64,000 nt of DNA, from the NCBI GenBank assembly GCA_011037195.1, contig JAAEAF010002664.1, forward strand, positions 38,886 to 102,885. The letters run 5' to 3'. Numbering within the stretch: position 1 is the first letter of the stretch; every line of letters starts with the position of its first letter. The notes beneath the pieces were generated by a model that worked only from the letters and a program-made list of their open reading frames with translations, had not been told where the DNA came from and searched no databases. The translations under genes were made by a program, and so were the position numbers. The DNA comes from Triatoma infestans (taxonomy: Eukaryota; Arthropoda; Insecta; Hemiptera; Reduviidae). This document shows positions 32,301 through 42,934 of this stretch, in pieces.

Positions 32301-32420
32301 TACTTTCTCTTACTCCTTAAGTAAGAAAATATGAGTGTCATTCAATACGAAACGACGAAACTAATCGCTGTAGCTCAGAAACGGTTTGCTTGATCAATAC
32401 AATAGTTTCTGTGCATCAAG
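32301..32420 (+). repeat. HINE 5' stub
   Basis: ACTTTCTCTTACTCCTTAAG with a damaged hairpin, followed by GTAGCTCAGAAACGGTTTGC resembling the GCATAGCTCAAAAACG block. Only this end is present. Confidence 0.35.
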
Positions 32421-32647
32421 TTTGGCATTCTTGTACTTAGTTTCTTCTCAGCTGTTCGAGAATATTTGGTAAGCATAACATCAAATGTATTCAGTAAACC
32501 ATAGCGAGTTAGCTCGAGCGAGCATGCACCTCGGAAGAATAACGCTCAGTGATTAGATTTTTAGTTGCAGAGGTTATTAAAGGTAGTGCAATCCATGAAA
32601 GAATGTTAAAAGTGTTCGGGAATAATTGTTTGAACCGTTAGAACTTT

Positions 32648-32778
32648 TACAACTTGCTCTGTGCAAGTCTATGTTATTACACCGTTTTCACAAAAACACA
32701 TCCTGATCATGGGCGAACGCCTGACACCGGTCGATGGCCACACTAAGAAACAGGGTATCACGGAAAATATCTCTGAAG
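32648..32778 (+). mobile_element. Ribozyme-family element, core mutated
   Basis: CTTGCTCTGTGCAAGTCTAT, then CATC, CTGATCA, T, GGGCG AA CGCCT, GACACCGGTC, GATGGCC, then TCACGGAAAATATCTCTGA. Both catalytic boxes are mutated (CTGATCA, GACA), so it should be inactive. No TSD was recognised. Confidence 0.65.
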
Positions 32779-32779
32779 A

Positions 32780-33166
32780 GAAGAATTATGGAAAACTGGC
32801 AATAGCAATAGGAAACCGCATGAAGAGTAAATTTTACTTTTTAAAAAGAAACTGTGAAGAGAGTTGTACAGAGTCCCTTGGTTTAAGAGAATGGCGGTTC
32901 CATAAACCGATGGTAACCGCAATTAGCAGGTTGTGGTCCAACGCCACGCTGTATGTGGCACTTATTTATATAAAATTGGACATAAAGACTCTCCCCCGTT
33001 GTGTGTAACTTGCAAAGTTGAAGAGGACTTCCTACATATCTTAATATTATGCCCATTATTTTCCAATTCCAAGATATAAATTACTTTTAATGAATTGTAT
33101 AAATTTCTGCCCACTCCTTTCAATTATAAACAAAAATATTTTCTCAATTATTTGAAGTTTTTAAGT
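32780..33166 (+). pseudogene. LINE C-terminal fragment
   Basis: Reads LWSNATLYVALIYIKLD, then (after a frame slip) CVTCKVEEDFLHILILCPLF, the CxxC...H...C cysteine motif that closes many RNase H-type LINE polyproteins. RT and RNase H are missing. Confidence 0.5.
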
Positions 33167-33415
33167 CCTCACGCGTTGGTTTAGTGGCTCTAGCGCACTC
33201 GCTTTAAATGCGAGAATTCAATATACGATTCCGGTGAAGGCAAAGTCGGTGTTGACCCAGCATCGTGATGAAAAGTGGAAAACTACAGTTAGTAGCGCCC
33301 TAGGAAGCGAAGGCCATAACTAAACGGCCGATGAACTGCGGCTTGCTTACCATATCCCCCCCATTCAAATCGCCGTTTTGCAAGCCTTGGCCCTTCATGA
33401 ACTGTTGCGCCATAG
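33167..33415 (+). mobile_element. tRNA-derived SINE (type 1)
   Basis: Begins CCTCACGCGTTGGTTTAGTG (A box TTGGTTTAGTGG) with a B-box-like ATACGATTCCGG, then GCGAAGGCC and AATCGCCGTTTTGCAAGCC as in the minus-strand copy at 8.29 kb. The B box is mutated (GTTCGA to ATACGA), so transcription is doubtful. Confidence 0.62.
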
Positions 33416-33639
33416 GGTTTTTTAGTTTTAAAGTTTTAAATTTACTTTATGAATTCATTAAAAACTACAAATGCGGCTAAAGATCATAATATTAATGCTG
33501 GTTAACGATCTATAATGTTTGATAATATAACAAACACCTTTTGGATAAAAATCTTTATAATCTGAACAATCTCCCTCCTAAATTGTTTTGAAAAGACGTG
33601 AAATATAATATATATATTGATATGAGCGCTGGCTGTATA

Positions 33640-34025
33640 GCGAAACGCTAATGCCAAAAAAAAATATATCAAGTTTTAATGAAATTCCGGAAGTTCAATA
33701 AAGTTGTACTTCCGGTGAACCAGTTTCAATCATACTCGCAATTATCACATCACATTTAATTATAATTAATATTATGCAGATGATATAATAATATAATAAA
33801 ACTGAAAAAACACTTAAAGAGGAAAATATAACCACCCGCCTCCCACAAAACACCCTCTTAAATGAATTTGTTCATTGAAAAAATATTATTTCAAATAAAA
33901 GTTGTAGCTTTTTATACAATTATGCAATTAATATTAATTTAAAAAAAAAATCGTTAAAAAAAACCGTTTTAGGAAAATTTCAAAAAACTTGGAAAAAGTG
34001 TTATTTCCAGTTAGTAGATCGATTT
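33640..34025 (-). repeat. Diverged HINE-like modules
   Basis: In order: TAAAGTTGTACTTCCGGTGA, ATTTAATTATAATTAATATT, CACTTAAAGAGGAAAATATA, CCTCTTAAATGAATTTG, TTTCAAATAAAAGTTGTAGC. No termini remain. Confidence 0.45.
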
Positions 34026-34194
34026 ATATACAGTCACTAGCTAAACCCGGCCTCGCTTAGCTGTGGCTCAGTCTGATTTTATTATTAGAGAAGTAAATAG
34101 AAGTATGATAGTTAACATAGATTCAACAAGAAAACACATCATTTAATTTAATACCCTACTTTGCGTTGCTGTGAACTGAAAGGAAAGAAAGAAA

Positions 34195-35265
34195 AAATGT
34201 TTTTAACTGAAAGTCTTTTTTTATTGTAAAGCTAGTGAATGGACTACATTTTTTGTTTGTCCGTTTTCTGCACAAACATAAAGATCAGATGGTTTACCGA
34301 TTCTGGAGCATGCGACGTTAGGGAGAAGCCCATGAGAGAAGCATTCGTTTTCCAAATTCAAACCACACTCTTGCAAAAATTGTCCTTGCGCTTTATTGAT
34401 AGTCACAGCGAACGCAAGGCATATTGAAAACTGAAGTCATTTGAACTCGAACGCCATATCTGTCGCCATGAGTGGTATTCGTGAAAGTAATATGTCTCAC
34501 CTTTATGAGGTCCAATAAGAATTGTTGCTTCAATTAGATTATTCATCAATTTTTTTTTAACTACTAATCGTGTACCATTGCATAATTATGGCTGATTGAT
34601 GTTTCAGGGCAATATAATTGGCACTCCAATTTTCAAATTTAGGATATGTGGCGGTAATCCGGGAACATCGATTAAATTAAGAAATTCCGTTGAAGAATTC
34701 ACTGCTTCACTTTGGTCCATCACGAAGTCAATGGATTTGTATGCCACTGTTTCACCTGCGATTCTGTTTAGAATGATGTTCTTCATATCCAGTAAGTCTA
34801 CATTTTTAGCCGCTAGATTGGCTGTTCCGCTTAACCATGAGTGATTTTGATAATTTGTTTCTAGGTTTTGTAATACCTTGTCTACTAATTCTTCTTTTGA
34901 ATGTACAATGTTACAGAAATTAGATGGGAAGGTGATTTTTTTCCTGTTGCTGGATTTGTAGGTGCAGTGCCGTTACCTCGCTTCGAGTAATTGTCTTGAA
35001 AATGTGGCAGCTGTTCGATCGTTTTGAAGTTGAACTCTCATATTTGTTGTTAAATGAATTTTTTTTTTGTTACTTGCTCCAAAGAGTTGAATATTTCAAA
35101 CAGGCATGCAATTCATCAGCTGATATTGAGCGAGGTATCACTGAAAGCGTTTGCCTGAAGTCACCGCATTGTAACACCAATGTTCCACCAATGGAGCCCC
35201 TGATTATTTGCAAGTCTTTCAATGTATGGTCTAATGCTTCCAATGACTTCTTGTGAGCCACTCAT
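34195..35265 (-). pseudogene. Helitron helicase domain pseudogene
   Basis: The minus strand carries Pif1-like helicase motifs of Helitron Rep/Hel proteins across several frames: GGTLVLQCGDFRQTLSVIP (motif II-III region), LDMKNIILNRIAGE, LPPHILNLKIGVPIILPRN, CNGTRLVVKKLMNN, TINKAQGQ (motif VI region) and FSHGLLPNVACSR. The Rep (HUH) nuclease and motif I are not in the window. Stops and frameshifts make it non-functional. Rolling-circle transposition of HINE-like elements needs such a protein in trans, but no link between this relic and the HINE family is shown. Confidence 0.85.
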
Positions 35266-35600
35266 TCCATACAATGATTTTGCACTGTTTCCGTGGGAAC
35301 TTCAGAATAGAGGTACTTATAAGGAGTTGAGAAAGAGGTTCAAAGTGCGCGCCACCATCGCAACGCGTCTGCGTCTGTCTATTTCTGCCAAACTCACGAA
35401 ACGCTCGAAATTTCCCGTTTCCATGGGAACTTCGGAATAAAAAGTACATATAAAAACTTATATATAGAAATGCTACGTTGTATACAAATTTTAAGTCAAT
35501 CCATCGACTACTTTTCGTATTTTGCGGCCACAAACATACGAATGCTGAATTTTTATATACTCGTATGTAGATTTATACGGTCCCATGCTAGTCACTCAAA
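35266..35600. repeat. Helitron-adjacent repeat with duplicated GTTTCC.TGGGAACTTC blocks
   Basis: GTTTCCGTGGGAACTTCAGA at about 35288 and GTTTCCATGGGAACTTCGGA at about 35418 are direct copies, each followed by AATA and a short AT block. Such a sequence often accompanies mobile DNA in insects, but I cannot name the family. Confidence 0.4.
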
Positions 35601-35604
35601 ATTA

Positions 35605-35795
35605 AACATTAAGTCTGAACTTTCCATTTTTGAGTTATGCTGATATACAAAACACACACACATACACAGAGACCAATTTTTAAAACCATTTTCTCTGACT
35701 CAGGGGACCTCAAAACGTGTATATCCAGTGAAAACTCGATGTAAAAAATTGGACACGATCACAATACTTCTTTTAGCAGCAGAAAAATAAGTAAA
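35605..35795 (-). repeat. HINE 3' fragment
   Basis: TCTGAACTTTCCATTTTTGA, microsatellite ACACACACATACACA, GACTCAGGGGACCTCAAAAC, GTGAAAACTCGATG and CACGATCACAATACTTC; the final hairpin is worn. Confidence 0.5.
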
Positions 35796-36330
35796 AAGAA
35801 TAAAAAATGGTAAATTTTTCTAGGATATTCCGTTTTTTTTTTTGTAGCAGACCGGAAAAGAAAAGCATATTAAGCAGGTTGTGTCAAAATATAAACATTT
35901 TATTAGAAAAATTCAAAATCGAGAAATCTTTAAATAAAAGCCGGAGCAATGGAAAGTAAAATATTGTAAACTACTTTGATATTAATTTCCTGCCCATCTA
36001 GTTTTAGACATTTATAGGAGATATTTTACAAAATGCTAGGCTGTGGTAGTATGAAAATAAAAGGTCTCTGAAGTAGATATGAACATTTCAAAAACATCCA
36101 GTTAAGGTTATTTATCAGTTTTACTGTCAAAGTTCAATTGTACTCCCATCATATGTCTGTGCAGTAGTAAGGATGTCATATCCTGATAATTTTGTTATAT
36201 TTTGTATATTACTCGTATATTGTTGTTTTAATATTACTTTTTTTACTCACAGTAATATATTCATTTATTATTTAGGTTCATTGAAGCGCGGAGTCTTATC
36301 ATTGCTCTGCTGCTTTCCAGTTACTTCTTT
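35796..36330. other. Spacer with worn HINE-like sequence
   Basis: Some blocks (GATATTCCGTTTTTT, AAATCGAGAAATC, AAAGCCGGAGCAAT) resemble decayed modules, but nothing can be defined. No ORF with a motif. Confidence 0.35.
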
Positions 36331-36412
36331 CGTTACAGACAACACTATCCAATCCCCGGCCAGTGAGCTGTAAAAAACTACTAGGAGAAGAAAATCTAAG
36401 GGCGCATACTAT
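36331..36412 (-). repeat. SINE type 2 body fragment
   Basis: TTACAGACAACACTATCCAA, CCGGCCAGTGAGCTGTA and AAAATCTAAGGGCGCATACT match the body of the copies at 49.6 and 50.9 kb; the tRNA-like head is gone. Confidence 0.45.
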
Positions 36413-36839
36413 CACAGAGATAAACGCTTTCCTTTAATCCGCTTTATCTTCTCCTTCATTTCCTTATATTGTAACACGGATTGATTGCAAATATTTAAAA
36501 GCATCTATTATCGGGAAGTTGTGTTCCATCATTTGTGCAAAATTTCTGCCTTAGTTTCTCCGAGGCCTTCCATAAACATTGTCTTCTGTTCATTTATGGA
36601 TGATAAACAAAAAGCTTTTTGTTGAGAGCACAAATTCTTGCAGTGCCCAAGCTAATGAAAGTCTACATGCAAAAACGCAAAGATGCTATTATGTACAAGG
36701 GAGTATCAAAACGTGTCCAGACTGATTTAATTTTTTTTAGGATTTCCTCAATACTGAGGTTCTCCTCAACCAAAAATTTCTTTTAGATGTGCTCTCCACA
36801 GTTCTCTAACCTGAGTTTCTTCCTCCCTCAAACCATTCC
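36413..36839. other. Spacer without a recognised gene
   Basis: No supportable feature. The segment GGGAGTATCAAAACGTGTCC near 36701 could be an old terminal repeat but has no partner that I can find. Confidence 0.35.
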
Positions 36840-37865
36840 CATACAAACTTTCCACCACTTCATCCATCCATGTTCATCTCGGCCTTCCTCTTCTTTTTCT
36901 TCCTTCCACGTTCCAATCAAGGACCAGCTTCGGTAGCCTGGCCTCTCCCATTCTTCTCACATGGCCGTACCACTCTAACAGTTTCTTCTCTATTCTCTGA
37001 AGTACACTGTACTTTACTTCCATATTTTCTCTAATTTCTCGGTTAGATCTTCTTTCTCTTTGCGATAATCTGGCAGCTCTTCTCCAATAATCCATTTCTG
37101 TGGAAAGTAATTTCTTCCTTAGATCGGCGGTCAACGTCCACGTCTCAGCTCCGTAAAGCAGTATGCTTTCCACTATGGCCGAATAAATATTTTTTTGTGT
37201 GCAGCCTAATATGTTTCGGCTCCATAGGACCGGGTTTAGCATTCCGTTCACCTTCCTGGCCATACCTATTCTTCTTTTTATTTCTTTCTCGGAGCTTCTA
37301 TTATTCTCGACGATTGACCCCAGGTACTGGGGTCATCATCGATGACAAGTGCTTCTTCCTGATAACGGTCATGTACTCCGTCTTTTTAAAATTCATTTTT
37401 AGTCCCCAGCTTGAGTATTCTTCTAACAGCTTCCTTACAATATAATGGGCGTCCTCCAGGTCCTGTGCTATCACTACCTGGTCGTCGGCGAATAACAGGT
37501 TGTTTATGTAGCTTTGCCCCATCTTGATGCCCATTTGCTTGCACTGTTTATTCCATCGTGATAAGGCTGCTTCCAAGAATATTTTGAAAAGCGTGGGGGG
37601 ACATACAACATTCTTGTAGGAGAGCTTTGCTGGTCCTAAATTCGGTTGATAGATGTCTGCCTATTTTTATTTTGCATCTGTTATTTCTGTATATCCATTT
37701 TATGAGATCTATGTTCGGCGTATCGATACGGGCTATTGCTAAAGTCTTCCACAGAAACGTCCTTGGTACTCTGTTGCACGTTTTCTCCAAATCGATAAAT
37801 ACCAGGCTTGTTTCCTTGGATTTACTTTCCCTGATTTAATAATACAATCTAGTTTACTGATTTAA
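36840..37865 (-). pseudogene. RTE-like LINE reverse transcriptase pseudogene
   Basis: Three overlapping minus-strand frames give NRVPRTFLWKTLAIARI (RT domain, near 37.7 kb), INNLLFADDQVVIAQDLED (catalytic FADD box, near 37.47 kb), LKMNFKKTEYM, then YGAETWTLTADLRKKLLSTE and a basic tail GRKRRGRPR. The GAETWTL...STEMDYWRRAAR arrangement is typical of RTE-like C-termini and recurs at 52.14 kb. Frameshifts separate the three parts. The endonuclease domain is missing. Confidence 0.78.
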
Positions 37866-37889
37866 TAATACACCAAATATAAGTAAATA

Positions 37890-38830
37890 AAATTTTCATT
37901 TCTCAACATAAGAATTTTCCACATCGAGACACTTCCCAAACCTCCTCCTCTTTGAAAAAGTAGTGACATTCGACGTAATCTACCTCAAAACAGCCTGTTT
38001 GTTTATTGACTTCCAATCTGATTCCTTTAATCTCTTCATTTAATTTGGGAAATAAAAAAATAATCAGATGGAGAGACAGCCTTGAAGAATGGGCAGGAGC
38101 GTTATCATGGTGGAAAAGCACACACTGATTAAGGCTTTCCAGGCGGATTGTTATGAAGTGTGGTTTTAAATTTTTACAGAACATAATAAGTCAATGTACT
38201 TCTGGTCCACTAAAATAAATCTAGAAGAATAATATATTAAGCATCCCAGATGAATGTAGCCATAACTTGTTTCAATTGATTTTTTTTTTGCATTTTGTAG
38301 GACCAGCGATTTTCCTTGGTAGCCTTTCTTTTGATCTCAAGCTTCCCCTTCGATTCAGGCCAGTCTTTGCATTTTGGACACGGGTCTCATACTTGTAGAT
38401 CCAAGTTTCATCCCTGGTTACTATTCGAGCAAAAAAAATAATAAAAAAAATTCAGAATTTGCCTGGATTTTGTTCAAAATACTGCGCTTCAGCTCTTTGA
38501 GAACCTTGTGTTTGTCGGGCAACGTTTTTGGCACCCATCGCGCTGAAAACTTGGAATGTCCCGAATGATTAGCTAAAAATTGTGTGAACAAACCCCATAT
38601 GAAATGTCCAACTTTCTCGGCTATCTTCGTGACAGAAACTCGTCCATCCTCATATAGTATGGGTCTGAACTTGTGGACATATTTCTTTAGTAGTCGACAT
38701 TGAGCGTTGATAATAATTCAGCTCCTTAGACCTCTTCTTTAAAGAAACGAAATCAGTGGATGAATGCAGCTCGGTCACTGATCCCCGTAAACATTATTCA
38801 GCGTCTCTATGATCTGAATCCACTATAAAT
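37890..38830 (-). pseudogene. Old mariner-like transposase relic
   Basis: Minus strand: ARIVTRDETWIYKYETR (first catalytic D, near 38.4 kb), then LFHHDNAPAHSSRLSLH (second D), and IIFLFPKLNEEIKGIRLE, where the third D of the FLFP box region is lost by deletion. Earlier sequence (38.45-38.83 kb) is compatible with the helix-turn-helix region. It is clearly different from the intact mariner at 21.5 kb. Inverted ends were not found. Confidence 0.68.
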
Positions 38831-39410
38831 TTAATATTTGCTTGGATTCCACATTTTATACTTAAAATATTAAAAAGAAGAAAAGAATGATCTCCTGGGC
38901 TGTAAAAATCATATCAATGCCAAATTGTCGCTCACTAAAAATCACTTATAATGGCCTTGACAATCTACTAGATACTCAAGTAGATAGCAATATTAATTAC
39001 AACTGGTTTGCTCAGTTAAAATTTAAATTACAAACCATTGAAGCCGACTACTTATTAAAAGATCACACGAACCTAAATTAATAAAAGCAAAAAAAAAAAA
39101 TAAAATAATGAAAAATGCGCTAATCATTAACTGTCCACATATATAATGAGAGTATTACATTATAATAAACTATACAGGTCCATTAGACCATTGAGTGGAG
39201 CTGGTGTAGCAAACTTCTTGTCTCCTACCTTTTATTTTTGGTAATAATTATATCAAATTGTTCCGAACAATAATTGTTCTGTCTGTAATCTAAACAGACC
39301 TGAATAATTGATTCATATTCAATAATAATGAATCCATCTTGTACAATCTGTGCAATTTCTTAATTAGTAGCTGTAAATTAAAATTAAATATGATCTATTA
39401 TTTTTATTTT
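38831..39410. other. Spacer with an unassigned 64-aa ORF
   Basis: ORF 38887-39081 (+) contains LDNLLDTQVDSNINYNWFAQ; I do not recognise it and no relative exists in the window. The remainder is AT-rich. Confidence 0.35.
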
Positions 39411-39545
39411 CTCTAACTCTTAGAAAGAGGAAGTATTGTAATCTGCTAAATTTTCGATATTATCGAGTTTTCACCGAAAATATCCGTTTTGAGGTCCCCT
39501 AAATCCAAAAAAGTGTTTTTTTTTGCAAATGGTCTGTGTGTGTAT
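39411..39545 (+). repeat. HINE 5' fragment
   Basis: TTTTCTCTAACTCTTAGAAA (worn hairpin), GAGGAAGTATTGTAATCTGC, GAGTTTTCACCGAAAATATC, GAGGTCCCCTAAATCC and the start of a TG microsatellite. It is truncated after the microsatellite. Confidence 0.5.
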
Positions 39546-39697
39546 ACGTCACAGGTAGTATTATTTGCATATGATTAAATTTTTCGATTTCTTTTTAAAA
39601 GAAAGACTAATATTTAACAATAGGTGCATTTAAATAAATTTCATTAAAAAAAAGATGGTTGTTATAAAATGGTCTGTGTGTGTGTGTGTGCTTTTTT

Positions 39698-40542
39698 ACT
39701 TTCTCTCACTCCTAGTAAGAGGAAGTATTGTAATCGTGTCAAATTTTCGATATCGAGTTTTCACCGGAAATATCCGTTTTTGAGGTCCCCTGAGTCCAAA
39801 AAAGTGGTTTTTAGCAAATGTGTCTGTGTGTGTATCTGTGTGTGTGTCTGTGTGTGTGTGTGTGTATTTGAACAGCATAGCTCAAAAAACGAAAAATGTA
39901 GAAAGTTCAAACTTGATATTACATTTAGGTATCAGATGGGATCTGACGGTGCGTTATGTGTCAATATTCCTCAACCGGAAGTATTTTCTTTAAACTTGCT
40001 ATATCAACTACACATACAAAGAGCTACAACTTTTATTTGAAACATTTCTCCAGGAAAATTCATTTAAGGGCATTAGAATTAAATATGTTGTTGAAATTCC
40101 GAGTTTGAAAAAAAATAGATAACCGGAAGTGCGTTTTTACTGAAATATAATTTTCAGTTTTCTGGTATTTTCTCGAAAATGGCTCCAACGATTTTCTTTA
40201 AACCAGTGTTGTTAACTATACATATAAAGAGCTACAACTTTTATTTGAAACTTTTCCCCTGATAAATTCATTTAAGGGGAGGTTTGGGGAGGGGGGTTAT
40301 GTTTTTCTTTAAAATGCTATCACAGTGATTTATACAATCTGTCATCCAAATTGAAATAACTAGAAATTAATGTATGACCCAAATTCCGAGTTTCAAGGAA
40401 ATTAGTAAACGGACAGTTTTACTGGACAGTGTTTTCACTTTTCGACGAATTTCATTAAATTTGGTACACTAACTATAAAATTTGTCAATTATAATTTTGA
40501 GTACTGGAGTAAGAGAAAGTTGTGTGAGTGTTTCACACCAGA
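39698..40542 (+). mobile_element. HINE-like element, ~0.85 kb
   Basis: Begins ACTTTCTCTCACTCCTAGTA and ends GGAGTAAGAGAAAGTTGTGT, TTTCACACCAGA. It has a TG/TC microsatellite (39820-39865). Part of the first module is deleted relative to the copy at 56870; the right half is nearly the same sequence as that copy, so they share a recent subfamily. Confidence 0.78.
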
Positions 40543-41012
40543 TTTTTTTCCTGGTGAGAGTATCCCTAACACCAGGGAGTTTATTTCTACATACTCCATA
40601 CAAATAAGTATATTACATGCATTTTATTTACAGACATATATTAATATATTATCACAGTATCTGAACTTATAAGCAAATTTTACTTGAGATGGCTGATAAA
40701 AAGAGTGCAAAGAAATATAATATTATTTAAATGTGCAGCCGTCAATTTCAAATAATCAAATAAACATAAAAGTGAATTATACAAAACAAAAAAAATAAAA
40801 TAAAATGAAATAAAAAATTAATAAAGTATGAATACCTAATAATCAAGTTGATCTAAAAATATAAAAAATGCTTTTAAACATTTCAAACTTAAACAACAAA
40901 TTTAAATTATCTTAACACGAATAAGTAACGGAAAAATTAAACGGCACTAAATAACGATAAATTAAAATAATTAAAATTAAAGTTAATAACTTAAAATTAG
41001 AGATTATCAAAA
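40543..41012. other. AT-rich stretch without a recognised gene
   Basis: Poly-A-rich sequence (40780-40830) and no ORF. It may include the 3' untranslated end of the adjacent LINE relic. Confidence 0.4.
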
Positions 41013-41940
41013 TCAATTTTGTTGACAAATTTGGTAAACTCTGGGAGATACTTTTTTATGAATTAGCTGTTGGTTGTCCTGGACAGGCCAAACATCTCCA
41101 TGAAGGATGATCTCTCTGACGAGGTCTGTTCGAAGATGATCTAATTTGGTGCAGTTATTTATGAGTTGTTGGGTGGTTTGAGGCTCTGCTATTGCGCAAT
41201 CACACATTAGGCTACTTAATATTTTGAATCTATGGAGATAAGATTTAAAATGTCCATGGCCGCTAATTATCTGTGTGAGTTTGTAACTGATTATTACATT
41301 ACACTTCTCCCTTAAAGTGAAGTTATTTTCGGGCAGCAAAGTTTGGTATTAGAACCTTTTGCTGTTTGTACTCCAGATATTTTCCCATTTTGAAACAATA
41401 GTTGTCTTGATTAATGATTTGTGTTTAGAAATTGGTTCTTTACTGTATGAAATGGGTAGGACATAAATCTTTTGAGGCAGCTTTTGCAAGTTGATCTGCA
41501 ACTTCATTTCCAGTTGTGCCACAAGTGGCTTTTAACCCATTCAAAGTATACATTGTAACCTACATTTTTCAATAGCAGCACCTTATTCCAGATTTATTCA
41601 ATAAGTGGTAGATGACAACCTGTATTTGAAAGAGATTCTATGGTGAGTCTACTGTCTGTTTTAATACATATTTTACTGTTGGGAAATGGTAAGAAACTAT
41701 TGTAGAATGGCTCGAGAGCTTTTAGTACTGCAAGAGCTTCTGCCCGATTGTTTAAGCAGTTTGAAGATAGTCTTAGCTTAGATGAGTGCACCATCCGACC
41801 TTTAGCAAAAAGAGCCCATGCATATCCAACTGAATCACCATCCTTACTTCCGTCTGTGTAAATTTCACTAACATCTTCTTCTTTAGCAGCAGGTTGAGTG
41901 ATCTTAGGAATGAGAGCGGGATGTAGCCAGTATTCCTACC
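41013..41940 (-). pseudogene. LINE RNase H and C-terminal domain pseudogene
   Basis: Minus strand: EDVSEIYTDGSKDGDSVGYA (first D), NNRAEALAVLKALEPF (E), ICIKTDSRLTIESL (D), EWVKSH then, after a frameshift, GTTGNEVADQLAKAAS (last D), ending with CDCAIAEPQTTQQLINNC, a CCHC-like C-terminus. All four RNase H acidic positions are readable, but stops and a frameshift break the frame. Its 5' truncation point abuts a HINE copy lacking its start. RNase H degrades the RNA template during LINE reverse transcription. Confidence 0.78.
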
Positions 41941-42833
41941 TGTGTGAATGTATGTGCATGGGAACAGCATAGCTCAAAAACGAAAAATTGCAGAAAGTTC
42001 AAACTTCATATTCCGTTTGGGTATCACCATGGGATCCGACAGTAGGACAACAGTCAAAATTCCTCGACCGAAAGTACTACTTTACTTTTTGTTTTTTTTT
42101 TCAATTTTTTTCAATTTTCTCAAAAATGGATCCAACGTTATATCTTTAAACTTGGTATATCAACTACACATGCAAAACTCTACAACTTTTATTTGAAACA
42201 TTTCTCTTATTTGGAAAAATTCATTTAAGGGCACTTTTGTGAGAGAGGGTGGGGTTAGGTTTTCCTCTAAAGTGCTATCATAGTTGATTATAATACAATA
42301 AAAAAAAAAAAAAATGCCTAAATGCTCTCAGATTTGTTAAGTCTTGAGTAATAATAATAGTAAAATAATGATAATTATATTTCTTGGAATAATAATAAAT
42401 TATGACAATAATTATATAACTACTGAACTCCTCAGACGGTCTTAGGACCATGAATTATCTTTATGTTATCATAACTAACCTTTGTTTTGTATTAGAAGTT
42501 GTTTTTTTATTTCTGAAGTATCGAATTGAATTTTGTATTTGGTTTTTTAGGGGGAAAAAAAAAATAAATTAAATAAATAAAGATTCTTAATAAATAAAAT
42601 ATAATACAATTCTACCATCCAAACAAAAATAATCAGAAATTAATAAATGGCCAAAATTCCGAGTTTCAAGAAAATAAGTAAACGGAAAGTGCGCTTTTAC
42701 TGATTTTTTTTTTCTTCAGTTTTCGATGAATTCCAACGAATTTCATCAAATTTGGTAGACATACTATAAAATTTGTCAATCACAATTTTGAAAACTGGAG
42801 TAAGAGAAAGTTGTGTGAGTGCTTCACACCAGA
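41941..42833 (+). mobile_element. HINE-like element lacking its 5' end, split by a 301-bp insert
   Basis: Starts inside the family at GTGTGAATGTATGTGCATGG (microsatellite edge), has a module with AACATTTCTCTTATTTGG and a G-rich tract, and ends GGAGTAAGAGAAAGTTGTGT then CTTCACACCAGA. Sequence on both sides of the insert at 42299-42599 joins as in intact copies (GTTGATTATA.CAATTCT.CCATCC). Confidence 0.72.
42299..42599 (+). mobile_element. 301-bp insertion of unknown family, 10-bp TSD
   Basis: Flanked by TATAATACAA at 42289-42298 and 42600-42609. It ends in an A-rich tail with AATAAATAAAG-type units, suggesting a retrotransposed 3' fragment. No ORF; I do not recognise the body (it includes CTCCTCAGACGGTCTTAGGA). 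Confidence 0.6.
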
Positions 42834-42934
42834 TTTTTTTTTCTTTCTATTAATTTTAATTTTTAATGATGAAGCAATTATGTTGGTTATTATTACAAAT
42901 TTATATAAAGTAATGTAATGCCTATTTTTTTCAG

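Noticed and set aside
34239..35256. Plus-strand ORFs over the Helitron relic
   Set aside because: Antisense to the helicase motifs; no domain of their own.
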